From contig CAYOUV010000004.1 of assembly GCA_964407265.1 (NCBI GenBank), forward strand, positions 37,623-101,622: a stretch of DNA of 64,000 bases, read 5' to 3'. Shown here piece after piece: positions 8,716 to 16,599 of the stretch; position 1 is the first letter of the stretch, and each line of letters starts with the position of its first letter. The position numbers and the translations under genes were made by a program. The notes under the pieces are model-generated. The model ran no database searches and was not told where the DNA came from. It saw only the letters and a program-made list of their open reading frames with translations. The stretch is from CAYOUV01 sp964407265 (GTDB lineage: Bacteria; Chloroflexota; Anaerolineae; Anaerolineales; Villigracilaceae).

Positions 8716-9235
8716 CTCTTCAACCTCCAATTCAAACTGATAGTTTATTGGATTAGATTGAACTTTTCCGCTGCCGGCCATCCATCTGCGTCGTCACTCA
8801 GTTCCTGTGCATGGAGGCCGCGACCAACCCACTGAGATGGCGGCTCCTGGAGACCAGCAACAGGATATTGCATTTATCATAGGACGGCAAAACACAATCG
8901 TCTTTATTCATTTAATAAGATTATATAAAGTTGACATTAAGGTTCGATCTGACAGGTAAGATTCGCACAAACTTGAGCATAATGGAATTAAAATTAAGTA
9001 AAGCATTTCACTCCAAGCTAGCGATCTTTGCACGCGAGATCGTTCCCAAAGGGCTAGAATCACCGCCAAAAGCGCGAAGGGCAGAGAATTTGTCTGGATC
9101 AACATAGGATTTTTGTATCCTCTGATAAATGACGCATGGCACTATACGCGATCAAAATAATGGGACATAATCAATCTGGATTGATTATTGCGTCAAATAT
9201 TGTCCGACTTCTCACAATATGAAGGAGGCTTGTAA
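8716..9235. other. Divergent intergenic region between transporter and kor operons
   Basis: About 520 bases with no credible gene. It holds the promoter regions of the minus-strand transporter operon and the plus-strand kor operon. Seen directly: a TATAAT-like element on the minus strand within 8915-8932, an imperfect dyad GCGATCT/AGATCG near 9021-9042, and a 20-base perfect dyad at 9168-9187 close to korD. Short open frames here lack ribosome-binding sites and protein-like composition. Confidence 0.5.
9168..9187. promoter_or_regulatory. Perfect dyad upstream of kor operon, candidate operator
   Basis: TAATCAATC and GATTGATTA, 9-base arms with a TG centre, end 49 bases before the korD start. 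The arrangement and position suit a repressor or activator site. It is the reverse polarity of an FNR/CRP half-site pair (ATCAA-N6-TTGAT), so no known regulator is assigned. Confidence 0.4.
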
Positions 9236-9478
9236 ATGCCAGCCAAAGGTTGGGTTGAAGTTAATGATCTTTACTGTAAGGGTTGCGAATTATGCATCAG
9301 CGCCTGTCCGCAGGATGTTATGGAACTAGATATGTCGCACCTGACCCCCAAGGGTTATCATCCCGCTCATATTTTCAAGGACGGCTGCACCGGCTGCGCC
9401 ATTTGTGCGCTGGTATGTCCCGATGCGGCCATCACGGTCTACCGTGAAATCACCAAAGCCGTCCCGGCAGGGGCTTAG
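9236..9478 (+). CDS. korD: 2-oxoacid:ferredoxin oxidoreductase, delta (ferredoxin) subunit
   Basis: 80-residue two-[4Fe-4S] ferredoxin-like subunit that carries electrons from the 2-oxoacid oxidoreductase to soluble ferredoxin. Two full cluster motifs are visible: C14-x2-C17-x2-C20-x3-C24 (CKGCELCISACP) and C51-x2-C54-x2-C57-x3-C61 (CTGCAICALVCP). A strong GAAGGAGG precedes the ATG. It leads a four-gene operon (delta, alpha, beta, gamma) with gaps of 9, 9 and 11 bases, the order usual for korDABC/vor complexes. Confidence 0.9.
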   Translation: MPAKGWVEVNDLYCKGCELCISACPQDVMELDMSHLTPKGYHPAHIFKDGCTGCAICALVCPDAAITVYREITKAVPAGA

Positions 9479-9487
9479 GAGGCTCGC

Positions 9488-10600
9488 ATGACTCGCGAAA
9501 TGCTCAAAGGAAACGAAGCCATTGCCGAGGCAGCCATCCGCGCCGGTCTCGAAGCCTATTTTGGCTATCCGATCACGCCTCAGACCGAGGTATTGGAATG
9601 GATGTCACGCCGCATGCCCGAGCTTGGCCGGACCTTTGTCCAGGCCGAGAGTGAGGTGGCCGCGATCAACATGGTTTACGGCGCAGCCTGCACCGGGACG
9701 CGGGTGATGAGCTCATCCTCCAGCCCCGGCGTATCGCTGATGATGGAAGGCCTATCATACGTGGCCGGAACCGAGGTACCGGTGGTGCTGGTCAACGTCA
9801 TGCGCGGCGGTCCCGGTCTGGGCAATATCGCCCCGGCACAGGGTGACTACTTCCAGGCCGTCTACGGCGGCGGGCACGGGGATTACCGACCAATCGTGCT
9901 GGCTCCGGCTTCGGTCCAGGAAGCGATCGATCTGACGGTGCTTTCCTTCGACCTGGCCGAAAAATACCGCTCGATCGTGATGGTCCTGGCCGACGGCTCC
10001 ATCGGCCAGATGATGGAACCGGCTGAACTGCCGCCCATGCGCAAAGTCGAACGCAAGGACTGGGACTGGGCCACAAACGGTGCGATTGGCCGCGAGCGGC
10101 GCATCCTGACCTCGATTTATATCGACCCGGTCGACGAAGAAGTCACCAACCTGCGCCTGTTCAAGCGCTGGCAGGAAATCCAAAAGAACGAGATTCGCTA
10201 CAAAGAATATTTCCTGGATGACGCTGAATTTGTGGTGGTCGGCTTCGGTACCGCCGGGCGCGTGGCGCTTTCAGCGGTACGACAGGCACGCCAGCAGGGG
10301 ATCAAGGTCGGCTTGCTGCGCCCGGTGACGGTCAGTCCGTTCCCGTTCGAGGCGCTCGACAAGCTGGCTGCCAAAGCGCAGGCATTCCTGGTCGTCGAGA
10401 TGAACATGGGACAGATGCTGAATGACGTGCAACTGGCCGTCAAGGGACGCGTCCCGGTTGAGTTCTACGGACGCCCCGGCGGCATGGTCCCGTTCCCGGA
10501 TGAGATCCTGAGCGAAATCGAGCGTGTGGCAACAACCAAGCTAAGTATCGACCCCGATCCGCGCAACGCCTGGTATGAGCGCATGGTCGCTGTCAAGTAG
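9488..10600 (+). CDS. korA: 2-oxoacid:ferredoxin oxidoreductase, alpha subunit (KorA/VorB type)
   Basis: 370-residue alpha subunit of a coenzyme-A-acylating 2-oxoacid oxidoreductase, working with ferredoxin in anaerobic metabolism. The N-terminal pyrimidine-binding domain is evident from MLKGNEAIAEAAIRAGLEAYFGYPITPQTE and the conserved ESEVAAINMVYGAACTGTRVMSSSSSPGVSLMMEG. The C-terminal transketolase-like domain contains VGFGTAGRVALSAVRQARQQGIKVGLLRPVTVSPFP. This wording is shared by 2-oxoglutarate (Kor) and branched-chain 2-oxoisovalerate (Vor, often named VorB) enzymes; the true substrate cannot be fixed from sequence reading. Confidence 0.9.
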   Translation: MTREMLKGNEAIAEAAIRAGLEAYFGYPITPQTEVLEWMSRRMPELGRTFVQAESEVAAINMVYGAACTGTRVMSSSSSPGVSLMMEGLSYVAGTEVPVVLVNVMRGGPGLGNIAPAQGDYFQAVYGGGHGDYRPIVLAPASVQEAIDLTVLSFDLAEKYRSIVMVLADGSIGQMMEPAELPPMRKVERKDWDWATNGAIGRERRILTSIYIDPVDEEVTNLRLFKRWQEIQKNEIRYKEYFLDDAEFVVVGFGTAGRVALSAVRQARQQGIKVGLLRPVTVSPFPFEALDKLAAKAQAFLVVEMNMGQMLNDVQLAVKGRVPVEFYGRPGGMVPFPDEILSEIERVATTKLSIDPDPRNAWYERMVAVK

Positions 10601-10609
10601 AGGTGAGAG

Positions 10610-11389
10610 ATGACAACAATCGCAAAACCCGAAAACCTGGTCTATACCCGCCCCGAGGGCCTGACCGATTTCCCCACGCATTACTGTCCCGGTTGCACGC
10701 ATGGGGTTGCGCACCGCCTGATCGCCGAAGTGCTGGACGAGATGGGCGTGACCGAAAAGACCATCGGCGTGGCGCCGGTCGGCTGCTCGGTCTTTGCCTA
10801 TAATTATTTCGACTGTGATTTCGTCGAAGCGGCACACGGACGCGCGCCGGCGATGGCGACCGGCATCAAACGCGTATTGCCCGAGCGGGTGGTCTTCACC
10901 TATCAGGGCGACGGCGACCTGGCATCGATCGGCATGGCCGAGATCATGCATGCAGCCGGGCGCGGCGAGAATATCACCGTGGTCTTCATCAACAACGCCA
11001 TTTACGGCATGACCGGTGGGCAGATGGCACCCACCACCCTACCCGGCCAGAAAACCACCTCTTCGCCACTGGGACGTGATGTGGAAACCCAGGGCTATCC
11101 CCTGCGCATGTCCGAAATGCTGGCCCAGATGGACGGTGCCGGTTACATTGTGCGCCGCTCGCTGCATGACCCGAAGAATATCCGCCTGGCTAAAAAGGCA
11201 ATTCGCACTGCTTTCGAAACACAGGTGCGCGGACTGGGCTTTTCGATGGTCGAGTTGCTATCCACCTGCCCCACCAACTGGGGTATCAATGCGATCGATT
11301 CACTAAAGTGGGTCGAAGAGCATATGATCCCGGTATTTCCACTAGGTGATTACAAGGTCACTGCTAGCGTGGCGGAGATCAAGGCTTAA
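10610..11389 (+). CDS. korB: 2-oxoacid:ferredoxin oxidoreductase, beta (TPP) subunit
   Basis: 259-residue thiamine-diphosphate subunit. The N-terminal FPTHYCPGCTHGVAHRLIAEVLDEM is the conserved Cys-containing entry motif. The TPP/Mg2+ motif is GDGDLASIGMAEIMHAAGRGENITVVFINNAIYGMTGGQMAPTT (GDGD...NN). Length fits KorB/VorC, which lack the C-terminal extension of pyruvate enzymes. Neighbouring alpha, gamma and delta genes complete the heterotetramer. An ATG preceded by GAGGTGAG starts the gene 9 bases after korA. Confidence 0.92.
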   Translation: MTTIAKPENLVYTRPEGLTDFPTHYCPGCTHGVAHRLIAEVLDEMGVTEKTIGVAPVGCSVFAYNYFDCDFVEAAHGRAPAMATGIKRVLPERVVFTYQGDGDLASIGMAEIMHAAGRGENITVVFINNAIYGMTGGQMAPTTLPGQKTTSSPLGRDVETQGYPLRMSEMLAQMDGAGYIVRRSLHDPKNIRLAKKAIRTAFETQVRGLGFSMVELLSTCPTNWGINAIDSLKWVEEHMIPVFPLGDYKVTASVAEIKA

Positions 11390-11400
11390 GGAGGCCCGAC

Positions 11401-11961
11401 ATGCAAAAAGAGATTATTATCGCCGGTTTTGGGGGACAGGGAGTCCTGTTTGCCGGTCAGGTGCTGGCTTACGCTGCCATGGATACCGGCCATGAAGTCA
11501 CCTGGATCCCGTCCTATGGACCGGAAATGCGCGGCGGCACAGCCAACTGTACGGTTGTCATTGCAGACGATGAGATCGGATCGCCACTGGTCAAGAATCC
11601 GCCGGCTGCCATCGTGTTGAACCTGCCATCCTTCGATAAATACGAACCACTGATGCAACCTGGTGGTGTATTGGTGGTCAATAAATCCATGGTCGACCGT
11701 CCCGCTCAGCGCGACGATATTACGATCATCTTTGTGCCCGGCAATGAAATCGCTGAAGAGACCGGCGACCGGCGCCTGCTCAACATGGTCATGACCGGAG
11801 CGCTCCTGGCGCGTCTGCCCGAATTGAGCCTGGACGACGTCAAGGCTGCGCTCAAAGCCCACCTGCCGGAACGCCACCAAAGGCTACTAACAAACAACTA
11901 TCAAGCGCTCGACAAAGGCTTTGCCCAAGCCAAAGAGCAGCTGGAAAAAGTAACCGCCTAG
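11401..11961 (+). CDS. korC: 2-oxoacid:ferredoxin oxidoreductase, gamma subunit
   Basis: 186-residue gamma subunit, expected to contact CoA and complete the oxidoreductase. The start MQKEIIIAGFGGQGVLFAGQVLAYAAMDTGHEVTWIPSYGPEMRGGTANCTVVI is the textbook gamma signature. AAGGAGGCC precedes the ATG. It ends the operon and is followed 21 bases later by a strong intrinsic terminator. Confidence 0.93.
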   Translation: MQKEIIIAGFGGQGVLFAGQVLAYAAMDTGHEVTWIPSYGPEMRGGTANCTVVIADDEIGSPLVKNPPAAIVLNLPSFDKYEPLMQPGGVLVVNKSMVDRPAQRDDITIIFVPGNEIAEETGDRRLLNMVMTGALLARLPELSLDDVKAALKAHLPERHQRLLTNNYQALDKGFAQAKEQLEKVTA

Positions 11962-11982
11962 CCGCAGTAAATAGCAATCCCT

Positions 11983-12013
11983 GCCCCGCCGGATGAATAA
12001 TGGCGGGGCTTTT
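11983..12013 (+). terminator. Intrinsic terminator of the kor operon
   Basis: GCCCCGCC and GGCGGGGC, 8-bp perfect GC-rich stem with an 11-base loop, followed by TTTT, 21 bases after the korC stop. Confidence 0.8.
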
Positions 12014-12085
12014 GATACCTGTCATCCCCAAATTCGAATCCGACATATGTACGTAATCTTGATAGTGAAAGAGAGCCGCGCATGC

Positions 12086-12091
12086 TATACT
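12086..12091 (+). promoter_or_regulatory. Extended -10 promoter element for acyltransferase gene
   Basis: ATGCTATACT contains TATACT preceded by TG at the extended -10 position. It lies about 28 bases before the TTG start at 12119. No good -35 box at 16-18 bases was found, as is usual for extended -10 promoters. The same ATGCTATAnT wording recurs at 19306 and 45587. Confidence 0.4.
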
Positions 12092-12118
12092 CTTGCAAAC
12101 AATTTACGGTAGTAACCT

Positions 12119-13006
12119 TTGACAGAACAGATCCTTTCCCTGGCTGAAATCAATCTCGACGACCTGGTCAATTCCTTCGGCTGGCAATCCAGCCCCAGGT
12201 TGGCCGGTTCCTTGCGGCGCGTCTTCCACCGGGCTGCGCTGAAGTTTGCCCGTCAGATGATCGCCTTCGACAGCCTGGTCGATACCCACAATCTGACAGA
12301 GGGTTCGCGCCGCACCCTCCCGAGATACGTGCGGGATGTACGCATCTTTGGGAAAGAGAACCTCCCGGATTCTGGCCCAATTCTGATCCTGTCCAACCAC
12401 CCCGGCATGACTGATACCCTGTGCCTGTTCGCGGCACTTCGACGCCCAAACCTGCGTATCATTGCCCTCAACCGGCCTTTTCTCCAATCCCTGCCGCATA
12501 CCAGCCGACATCTCTTCTACGTCAGCGAGGACTCGAGTGATCGCCTGCGGGCAGTCAGGCAGGCAGCCTCCCATTTGCGGGATGGTGGCGCGCTGCTGAC
12601 ATTCCCGGCCGGCCGCATCGAACCCGACCCGGATGTGTACGATGGCGCGCTAGAAGCTTTGGATTCCTGGACCGATTCAGCCGGAGTCTTCCTGCGTTTC
12701 GCCCCACAGACCCAGATCGTCGCAACCCTGGTACGCGGAGTATTGTGGGACAAAGCCGTCTGCCATCCGTTGACGCGGCTCAAACGCTTGCCCGAAGAAC
12801 GCGAGAAACTCGGTGCAGCTTTCCAATTGCTGATGCAAATTCTTTTCAATACCTGCCCGGTGACGGTGCGCATACAATTTGCCGAACCACTGGGCCTCGA
12901 GGAAATTGGATCAACAGACATGCGCGCCATCCATGCAACAGTGCTGGAACGCATGCGTGGGCTGGTCTTGAACCCGCCCAGGGATGAGGGAGAATCCGCT
13001 CTGTGA
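12119..13006 (+). CDS. PlsC-like acyltransferase
   Basis: 295-residue protein of the lysophosphatidic-acid acyltransferase fold. The catalytic HX4D motif is NHPGMTD (H94, D99), and the second block is FPAGRIEPD near 162-170, in the place of the usual FPEGTRS. It is longer at the N-terminus than housekeeping PlsC and the second motif is variant, so it probably acylates another polar lipid or glycolipid. A TTG start is used because an in-frame TAA lies just two codons upstream and no ATG is near. Its stop overlaps the GTG of the next gene (GTGA), implying translational coupling. Confidence 0.75.
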   Translation: MTEQILSLAEINLDDLVNSFGWQSSPRLAGSLRRVFHRAALKFARQMIAFDSLVDTHNLTEGSRRTLPRYVRDVRIFGKENLPDSGPILILSNHPGMTDTLCLFAALRRPNLRIIALNRPFLQSLPHTSRHLFYVSEDSSDRLRAVRQAASHLRDGGALLTFPAGRIEPDPDVYDGALEALDSWTDSAGVFLRFAPQTQIVATLVRGVLWDKAVCHPLTRLKRLPEEREKLGAAFQLLMQILFNTCPVTVRIQFAEPLGLEEIGSTDMRAIHATVLERMRGLVLNPPRDEGESAL

Positions 13007-14001
13007 AACCCAAACTCCGAACCTGGTTGACGCGCGCCTTTTGGCTGGGGTTATTGGGTGGGCTGCTTTACTGGGCATTACGTTTTGCACCCCTGAATGA
13101 AATATGGGCTTCCCTGCGCCGGCTGCAGTTGTGGCAAATCGGCTTGCTGCTGGTGCTGAACCTCGGTGTGATCGCATGCATGACCATGCGCTGGTGGATC
13201 ATCGTCCGCGCGGGAAAAGCAAGCCTGCCCTTCATACCCCTGATGGGCTACCGCTTGTCGGTCTTTGCCTTGAGCTACTTCACACCCGGCCCACAGGTGG
13301 GCGGAGAGCCTCTCCAAGTAGTGTACCTGCAGCGCAATCATGGGCTGACTTACGCGCGTGCAACAGCCGCCGTCATCATGGACAAACTGCTGGAATTTTT
13401 AGGCAATATCCTGTTCCTGGCGCTTGGGCTGATCGCCATTTTCCGGCTTGGATGGCTCTCCTCGAGCGGCTTGCAGCTTACGGGTAGCTTGATCCCATTG
13501 GCAGCGATCCTGCTCTGGCCGCCAACCCATATTGCTCTGCTGTACAACGAGCGTTACCCACTTTCTGGTCTGGCGCGTGCCGTGAAATCCCACTTGCCGG
13601 CTGTCCCGTGGATTCACACCCCGGCACGTCTGCTGATCGTCGCCGAGCGCATGGCAGGGACGTTCACACGGCGTCATATCGGAGCATTGCTCGCCTCGCT
13701 GGGCGTATCTCTGCTGGCCTGGGCTGGGATGGTAACCGAATACTGGTTGATGGCCAGTTTCACCGGCATCTCCATCAGCCCCTGGCAGTCTGTGGCCGGT
13801 TTAACCAGCATGCAAATTGCGTTCATGGCCCCACTGCCTGCCGGGCTGGGCGTGGTCGAAGCCAGCCAGGTTTTTGCTCTGACCGCCATGGGATTTTCAA
13901 CCGCTGCCGGGCTGACGATGAGCCTGCTGATGCGCGGACGAGACATCCTGTTCGGCGGAGTCGGCTTGTTGCTGGCAAGCAACGGGATTAGTGTAAAATG
14001 A
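13003..14001 (+). CDS. Lysylphosphatidylglycerol synthase-like (UPF0104/AglD-type) membrane protein
   Basis: 332-residue polytopic membrane protein. The GTG start overlaps the previous stop. The family pattern is visible: an N-terminal helix WLGLLGGLLYWALRFA, then MRWWIIVRAGKASLPFIPLMGYRLSVFALSYFTPGPQVGGEPLQVVYLQRNHGLTYARATAAVIMDKLLEFLG, which is the conserved core of the LPG-synthase/AglD transmembrane domain. It ends with MQIAFMAPLPAGLGVVEASQV, also family-typical. It lacks the C-terminal DUF2156 aminoacyl-transfer domain, so it is more likely a lipid flippase-like or glycan-lipid protein than a lysyl-PG synthase. Coupling to the acyltransferase suggests membrane lipid modification. Confidence 0.8.
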   Translation: MKPKLRTWLTRAFWLGLLGGLLYWALRFAPLNEIWASLRRLQLWQIGLLLVLNLGVIACMTMRWWIIVRAGKASLPFIPLMGYRLSVFALSYFTPGPQVGGEPLQVVYLQRNHGLTYARATAAVIMDKLLEFLGNILFLALGLIAIFRLGWLSSSGLQLTGSLIPLAAILLWPPTHIALLYNERYPLSGLARAVKSHLPAVPWIHTPARLLIVAERMAGTFTRRHIGALLASLGVSLLAWAGMVTEYWLMASFTGISISPWQSVAGLTSMQIAFMAPLPAGLGVVEASQVFALTAMGFSTAAGLTMSLLMRGRDILFGGVGLLLASNGISVK

Positions 14002-14052
14002 TAACAATCAATTTCACCCACTTTATTCGTAATACAAATAAGGAGAGATAAA

Positions 14053-14433
14053 ATGAAACAACTTACCGGTAAACACTATGGGATTATCATCGCAGTGCTC
14101 GTCACGGCTGTCCTGCACCTTCTGGCAGCCTTCGATAAAATCCTCTTTCCAGGAGGCGCGGACCCCCTGTTCCTGCTGAACGGGCTGGGATATCTGGGCT
14201 TGTTGGGCGCCTACTTCCTGCCCATCCCGTTTTTCCAGCAAAAGCATAAACTGGTTTGGTGGACGCTGTTCGTTTATGCCATCCTGACTATCGTCGCCTG
14301 GATTTTTATCTGGGTCATCCAATACGTGCTGATCGGGGGCGAGCCATTCTTCGGCCATGATTCGATTTACGGTGTGCCGGCCAAGATCGCCGAGCTCTTC
14401 CTGCTGTATTTCCTTTGGAAGGATAAACCCTGA
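14053..14433 (+). CDS. Small four-helix membrane protein, unknown
   Basis: 126-residue protein with a strong AGGAGAG before ATG and about four hydrophobic segments (IIIAVLVTAVLHLLAA; NGLGYLGLLGAYFLPIPFF; WWTLFVYAILTIVAWIFIWVI; IAELFLLYFLW). It ends in a charged tail. No family was recognised. It precedes the five-gene MDR-PTPS operon by 25 bases and could be co-transcribed with it. Confidence 0.7.
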   Translation: MKQLTGKHYGIIIAVLVTAVLHLLAAFDKILFPGGADPLFLLNGLGYLGLLGAYFLPIPFFQQKHKLVWWTLFVYAILTIVAWIFIWVIQYVLIGGEPFFGHDSIYGVPAKIAELFLLYFLWKDKP

Positions 14434-14458
14434 TCTTTGCATGATCGGGGGATACGCG

Positions 14459-15478
14459 ATGAAAACTTGTAAAAAACTGTACTTTACTGCGCCGGAGCAG
14501 GTCGAGGTCCAAGAAGAAAAACTCCCCGACCTCGCTCCGGGGCAAGTCCTGGTCGAAACGGAGCTGTCGGCCATCAGCCCCGGGACCGAGATGCTGGTCT
14601 ACCGCGGTGAATTTCCACGCGATCAGCCCGTGGACTCCTGCCTTCCCGGTTTAGAGGGTGACTTTCATTACCCATTGGCGTACGGTTACGCTTGCGTGGG
14701 CCAGGTCATCGAACTCGGGCCAGGCGTAGACCCCGGCTGGCTCGACCGCCTCGTCTTTTCCTTTCAGCCCCACGCGACTCACTTCGTCACATCTCCCGAA
14801 GCGCTTCACCCGGTTCCTGAAAGTCTTTCTGCTGGGACGGCCGTTTTCCTCCCCAACATGGAAACGGCTGTCAACCTGGTGCAGGACGCGGCTCCCCTTC
14901 TGGGCGAACGCGTTCTGGTGCTGGGACAGGGCATCGTCGGCCTGTTGACCAGCGCCCTGCTGGCGGAGTTCCCACTCGAGGTGCTGGTCAGCTGCGACCA
15001 CTATGCGCAGCGCAGGAAAGCCTCCGCATCCCTCGGCTTGACCGCCAGCCTCGATCCGGCGAGTGCGGATTATTTTGAACAGGCTCGCGCGCTGCTCAAA
15101 CCCGGTGCGGACCTGACGCTGGAGCTCTCCGGCTCGCCTTCTGCGCTGGATCATGCCATCCAATTAACAGCCTTCAGCGGACGAATTGTGATCGGTTCGT
15201 GGTACGGCGAAAAAGTCGCTTCGCTCGACCTGGGCGGACGCTTCCACCGCTCGCGTATCAAACTGGTCTCCTCGCAAGTCAGCAGCATTGCGCCCGATCT
15301 ATCCGGCCGCTGGGACAAAGCCCGCCGCTTCGCAGTCGCCTGGGGAGCGCTGCCCAGCCTGCAGCCCGAAAAATGGATCACGCACCGCTTTCCGCTCGAA
15401 CAGGCGGCCGAGGCCTACCGCCTGTTAGACCAACGCCCTGGGGAAGCCATCCAGGTCGTTTTCGATTACCGCCCATGA
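14459..15478 (+). CDS. Medium-chain dehydrogenase/reductase (zinc alcohol dehydrogenase-like)
   Basis: 339-residue NAD(P)-dependent MDR oxidoreductase. ATG at 14459 is chosen for the GGGGGA ribosome-binding site; an open frame upstream is not protein-like. The N-terminal GroES-like domain has LVETELSAISPGTEMLVYRGEF, and the Rossmann motif is VLGQGIVGLL. The usual catalytic-zinc Cys and the GHE motif are replaced (ISPGTE and AYGYACVGQV), so it belongs to the SPGTE-type subgroup that includes BchC-like reductases and may lack catalytic zinc. It opens a tight operon with a ComB-like phosphatase, PTPS homologue, GT4 and methyltransferase; a role in reducing a pathway intermediate is inferred. Confidence 0.85.
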   Translation: MKTCKKLYFTAPEQVEVQEEKLPDLAPGQVLVETELSAISPGTEMLVYRGEFPRDQPVDSCLPGLEGDFHYPLAYGYACVGQVIELGPGVDPGWLDRLVFSFQPHATHFVTSPEALHPVPESLSAGTAVFLPNMETAVNLVQDAAPLLGERVLVLGQGIVGLLTSALLAEFPLEVLVSCDHYAQRRKASASLGLTASLDPASADYFEQARALLKPGADLTLELSGSPSALDHAIQLTAFSGRIVIGSWYGEKVASLDLGGRFHRSRIKLVSSQVSSIAPDLSGRWDKARRFAVAWGALPSLQPEKWITHRFPLEQAAEAYRLLDQRPGEAIQVVFDYRP

Positions 15479-16161
15479 AATTTCATTTCGCCACGCTCGA
15501 GGATTGCCGGGATGCTGCCGGGGTGGTGATCGCGGTCGATGTCCTGCGCGCCTTCTCCACCGCCGCTTATGCTTTTTCGCTGGGTGCGGAAAGGATCATC
15601 CCGGTCAGCGATCCGCAGGCAGCCCTGCAACTCAAAGATAGCCTCCCCGGCGCACTGGTCATCGGCGAAATGGGCGGCCTACCTTATCCGGGCTTCGACT
15701 TTGGCAACTCTCCCGCGCAGCTGCTCGCAGCGGATTTGCAAGGCCGCACCCTGGTGCAGCGCACCGGAGCGGGGACGCAGGGCCTGGTGCACAGTGCCAG
15801 CGCGGAACTGCTGCTGGCTGCCAGTTTCGTGGTCGCCGCTGCGACGGTTCGGTATGTAGCGAGTCTCTCCCCGGCAGCTGTGACCTTCGTCATCACCGGC
15901 TGGCACGGACCGGACACCGGCGACGAGGATCAAGCCTGTGCGGATTACCTGCAAGCGCGCTTCAACGGGCAACACCCCGATCCGCAGCCATTTCTCGCGC
16001 GCGTTATCGCTTCCAAGGATGCCCAGGTCCACCTCGACCCACAGCAGCCCGCTTTCCCTGCCTCCGACCTGGACTACTGCACTCGCCTGGACGCCTTCGA
16101 CTTCTGCATGCCGGTCACTCGCGAGCACGGCCAACTTGTCATGCGTGCAGCTCGAGGCTGA
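15475..16161 (+). CDS. 2-phosphosulfolactate phosphatase (ComB) family protein
   Basis: 228-residue protein related to ComB, the Mg2+-dependent phosphatase of coenzyme M synthesis. Motifs are AGVVIAVDVLRAFSTAAYAFSLGAERIIPV at the N-terminus, VIGEMGGLPYPGFDFGNSP, then TLVQRTGAGTQGL and FVITGWHGPDTGDEDQACADYL. The ATG overlaps the previous stop as ATGA. Coenzyme M is not expected here, and ComB homologues are widespread in bacteria without it. In this operon it may dephosphorylate a phosphorylated pterin or sugar intermediate; this is inference from context. Confidence 0.85.
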   Translation: MKFHFATLEDCRDAAGVVIAVDVLRAFSTAAYAFSLGAERIIPVSDPQAALQLKDSLPGALVIGEMGGLPYPGFDFGNSPAQLLAADLQGRTLVQRTGAGTQGLVHSASAELLLAASFVVAAATVRYVASLSPAAVTFVITGWHGPDTGDEDQACADYLQARFNGQHPDPQPFLARVIASKDAQVHLDPQQPAFPASDLDYCTRLDAFDFCMPVTREHGQLVMRAARG

Positions 16162-16200
16162 AATTTTTACCCGATTTCCTGTAAGGGACAAGGAGGCATC

Positions 16201-16578
16201 ATGTACACGCTTGCAGTCCGGCGCAATTTCATTGCCCGCCACTTCCTGATCGGCGGGGACTGGGGTCCGGAAAATTATCCCAACTCGCATCATTATCTGC
16301 TCGAACTGCAGCTCTCCGGCAGGGAACTCGACCAGCACGGCTATCTGGTCGATATTATGGAAGTCGAGAAGAACCTGGACGAGATCATCGATCACTATAA
16401 AGAGCAGATGCTCAACGAATTGCCCGAATTCGCCGGGCTGAACCCCTCCATCGAACATTTTGCCCGTATCCTGGCTACTGCGCTCAACGAGCGCCTCCGG
16501 GCACTAAGGCTGGCCGGGTTGAAAGTCGTCTTGTGGGAAAACGATTCGGCCTGGACCAGCTACGAAATCCAAAGATAA
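16201..16578 (+). CDS. Atypical 6-pyruvoyl/6-carboxy-tetrahydropterin synthase homologue
   Basis: 125-residue member of the PTPS/QueD family, which acts on dihydroneopterin triphosphate. Recognised by ARHF (zinc His14), HHYLLELQL, GYLVDIMEVEKNL, NPSIEHFA and ENDSAWTSYE, all at family spacing. The active site is unusual: at the position of the catalytic Cys of QueD there is Glu24 (GPENYPNSHHY), as in PTPS-III proteins, and the first His of the HGH zinc motif is Asn28, with His30 retained. It is therefore unlikely to be a standard QueD. AAGGAGGCATC precedes the ATG. Neighbours suggest a dedicated pterin-like pathway. Confidence 0.85.
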   Translation: MYTLAVRRNFIARHFLIGGDWGPENYPNSHHYLLELQLSGRELDQHGYLVDIMEVEKNLDEIIDHYKEQMLNELPEFAGLNPSIEHFARILATALNERLRALRLAGLKVVLWENDSAWTSYEIQR

Positions 16579-16599
16579 GCCGGACACAATGTAAATCTC

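Noticed and set aside
9168..9187. FNR/CRP-type site before the kor operon
   Set aside because: The half-sites are in reverse order (ATCAA then TTGAT) with a 6-base spacer, so it does not fit the FNR or CRP consensus.
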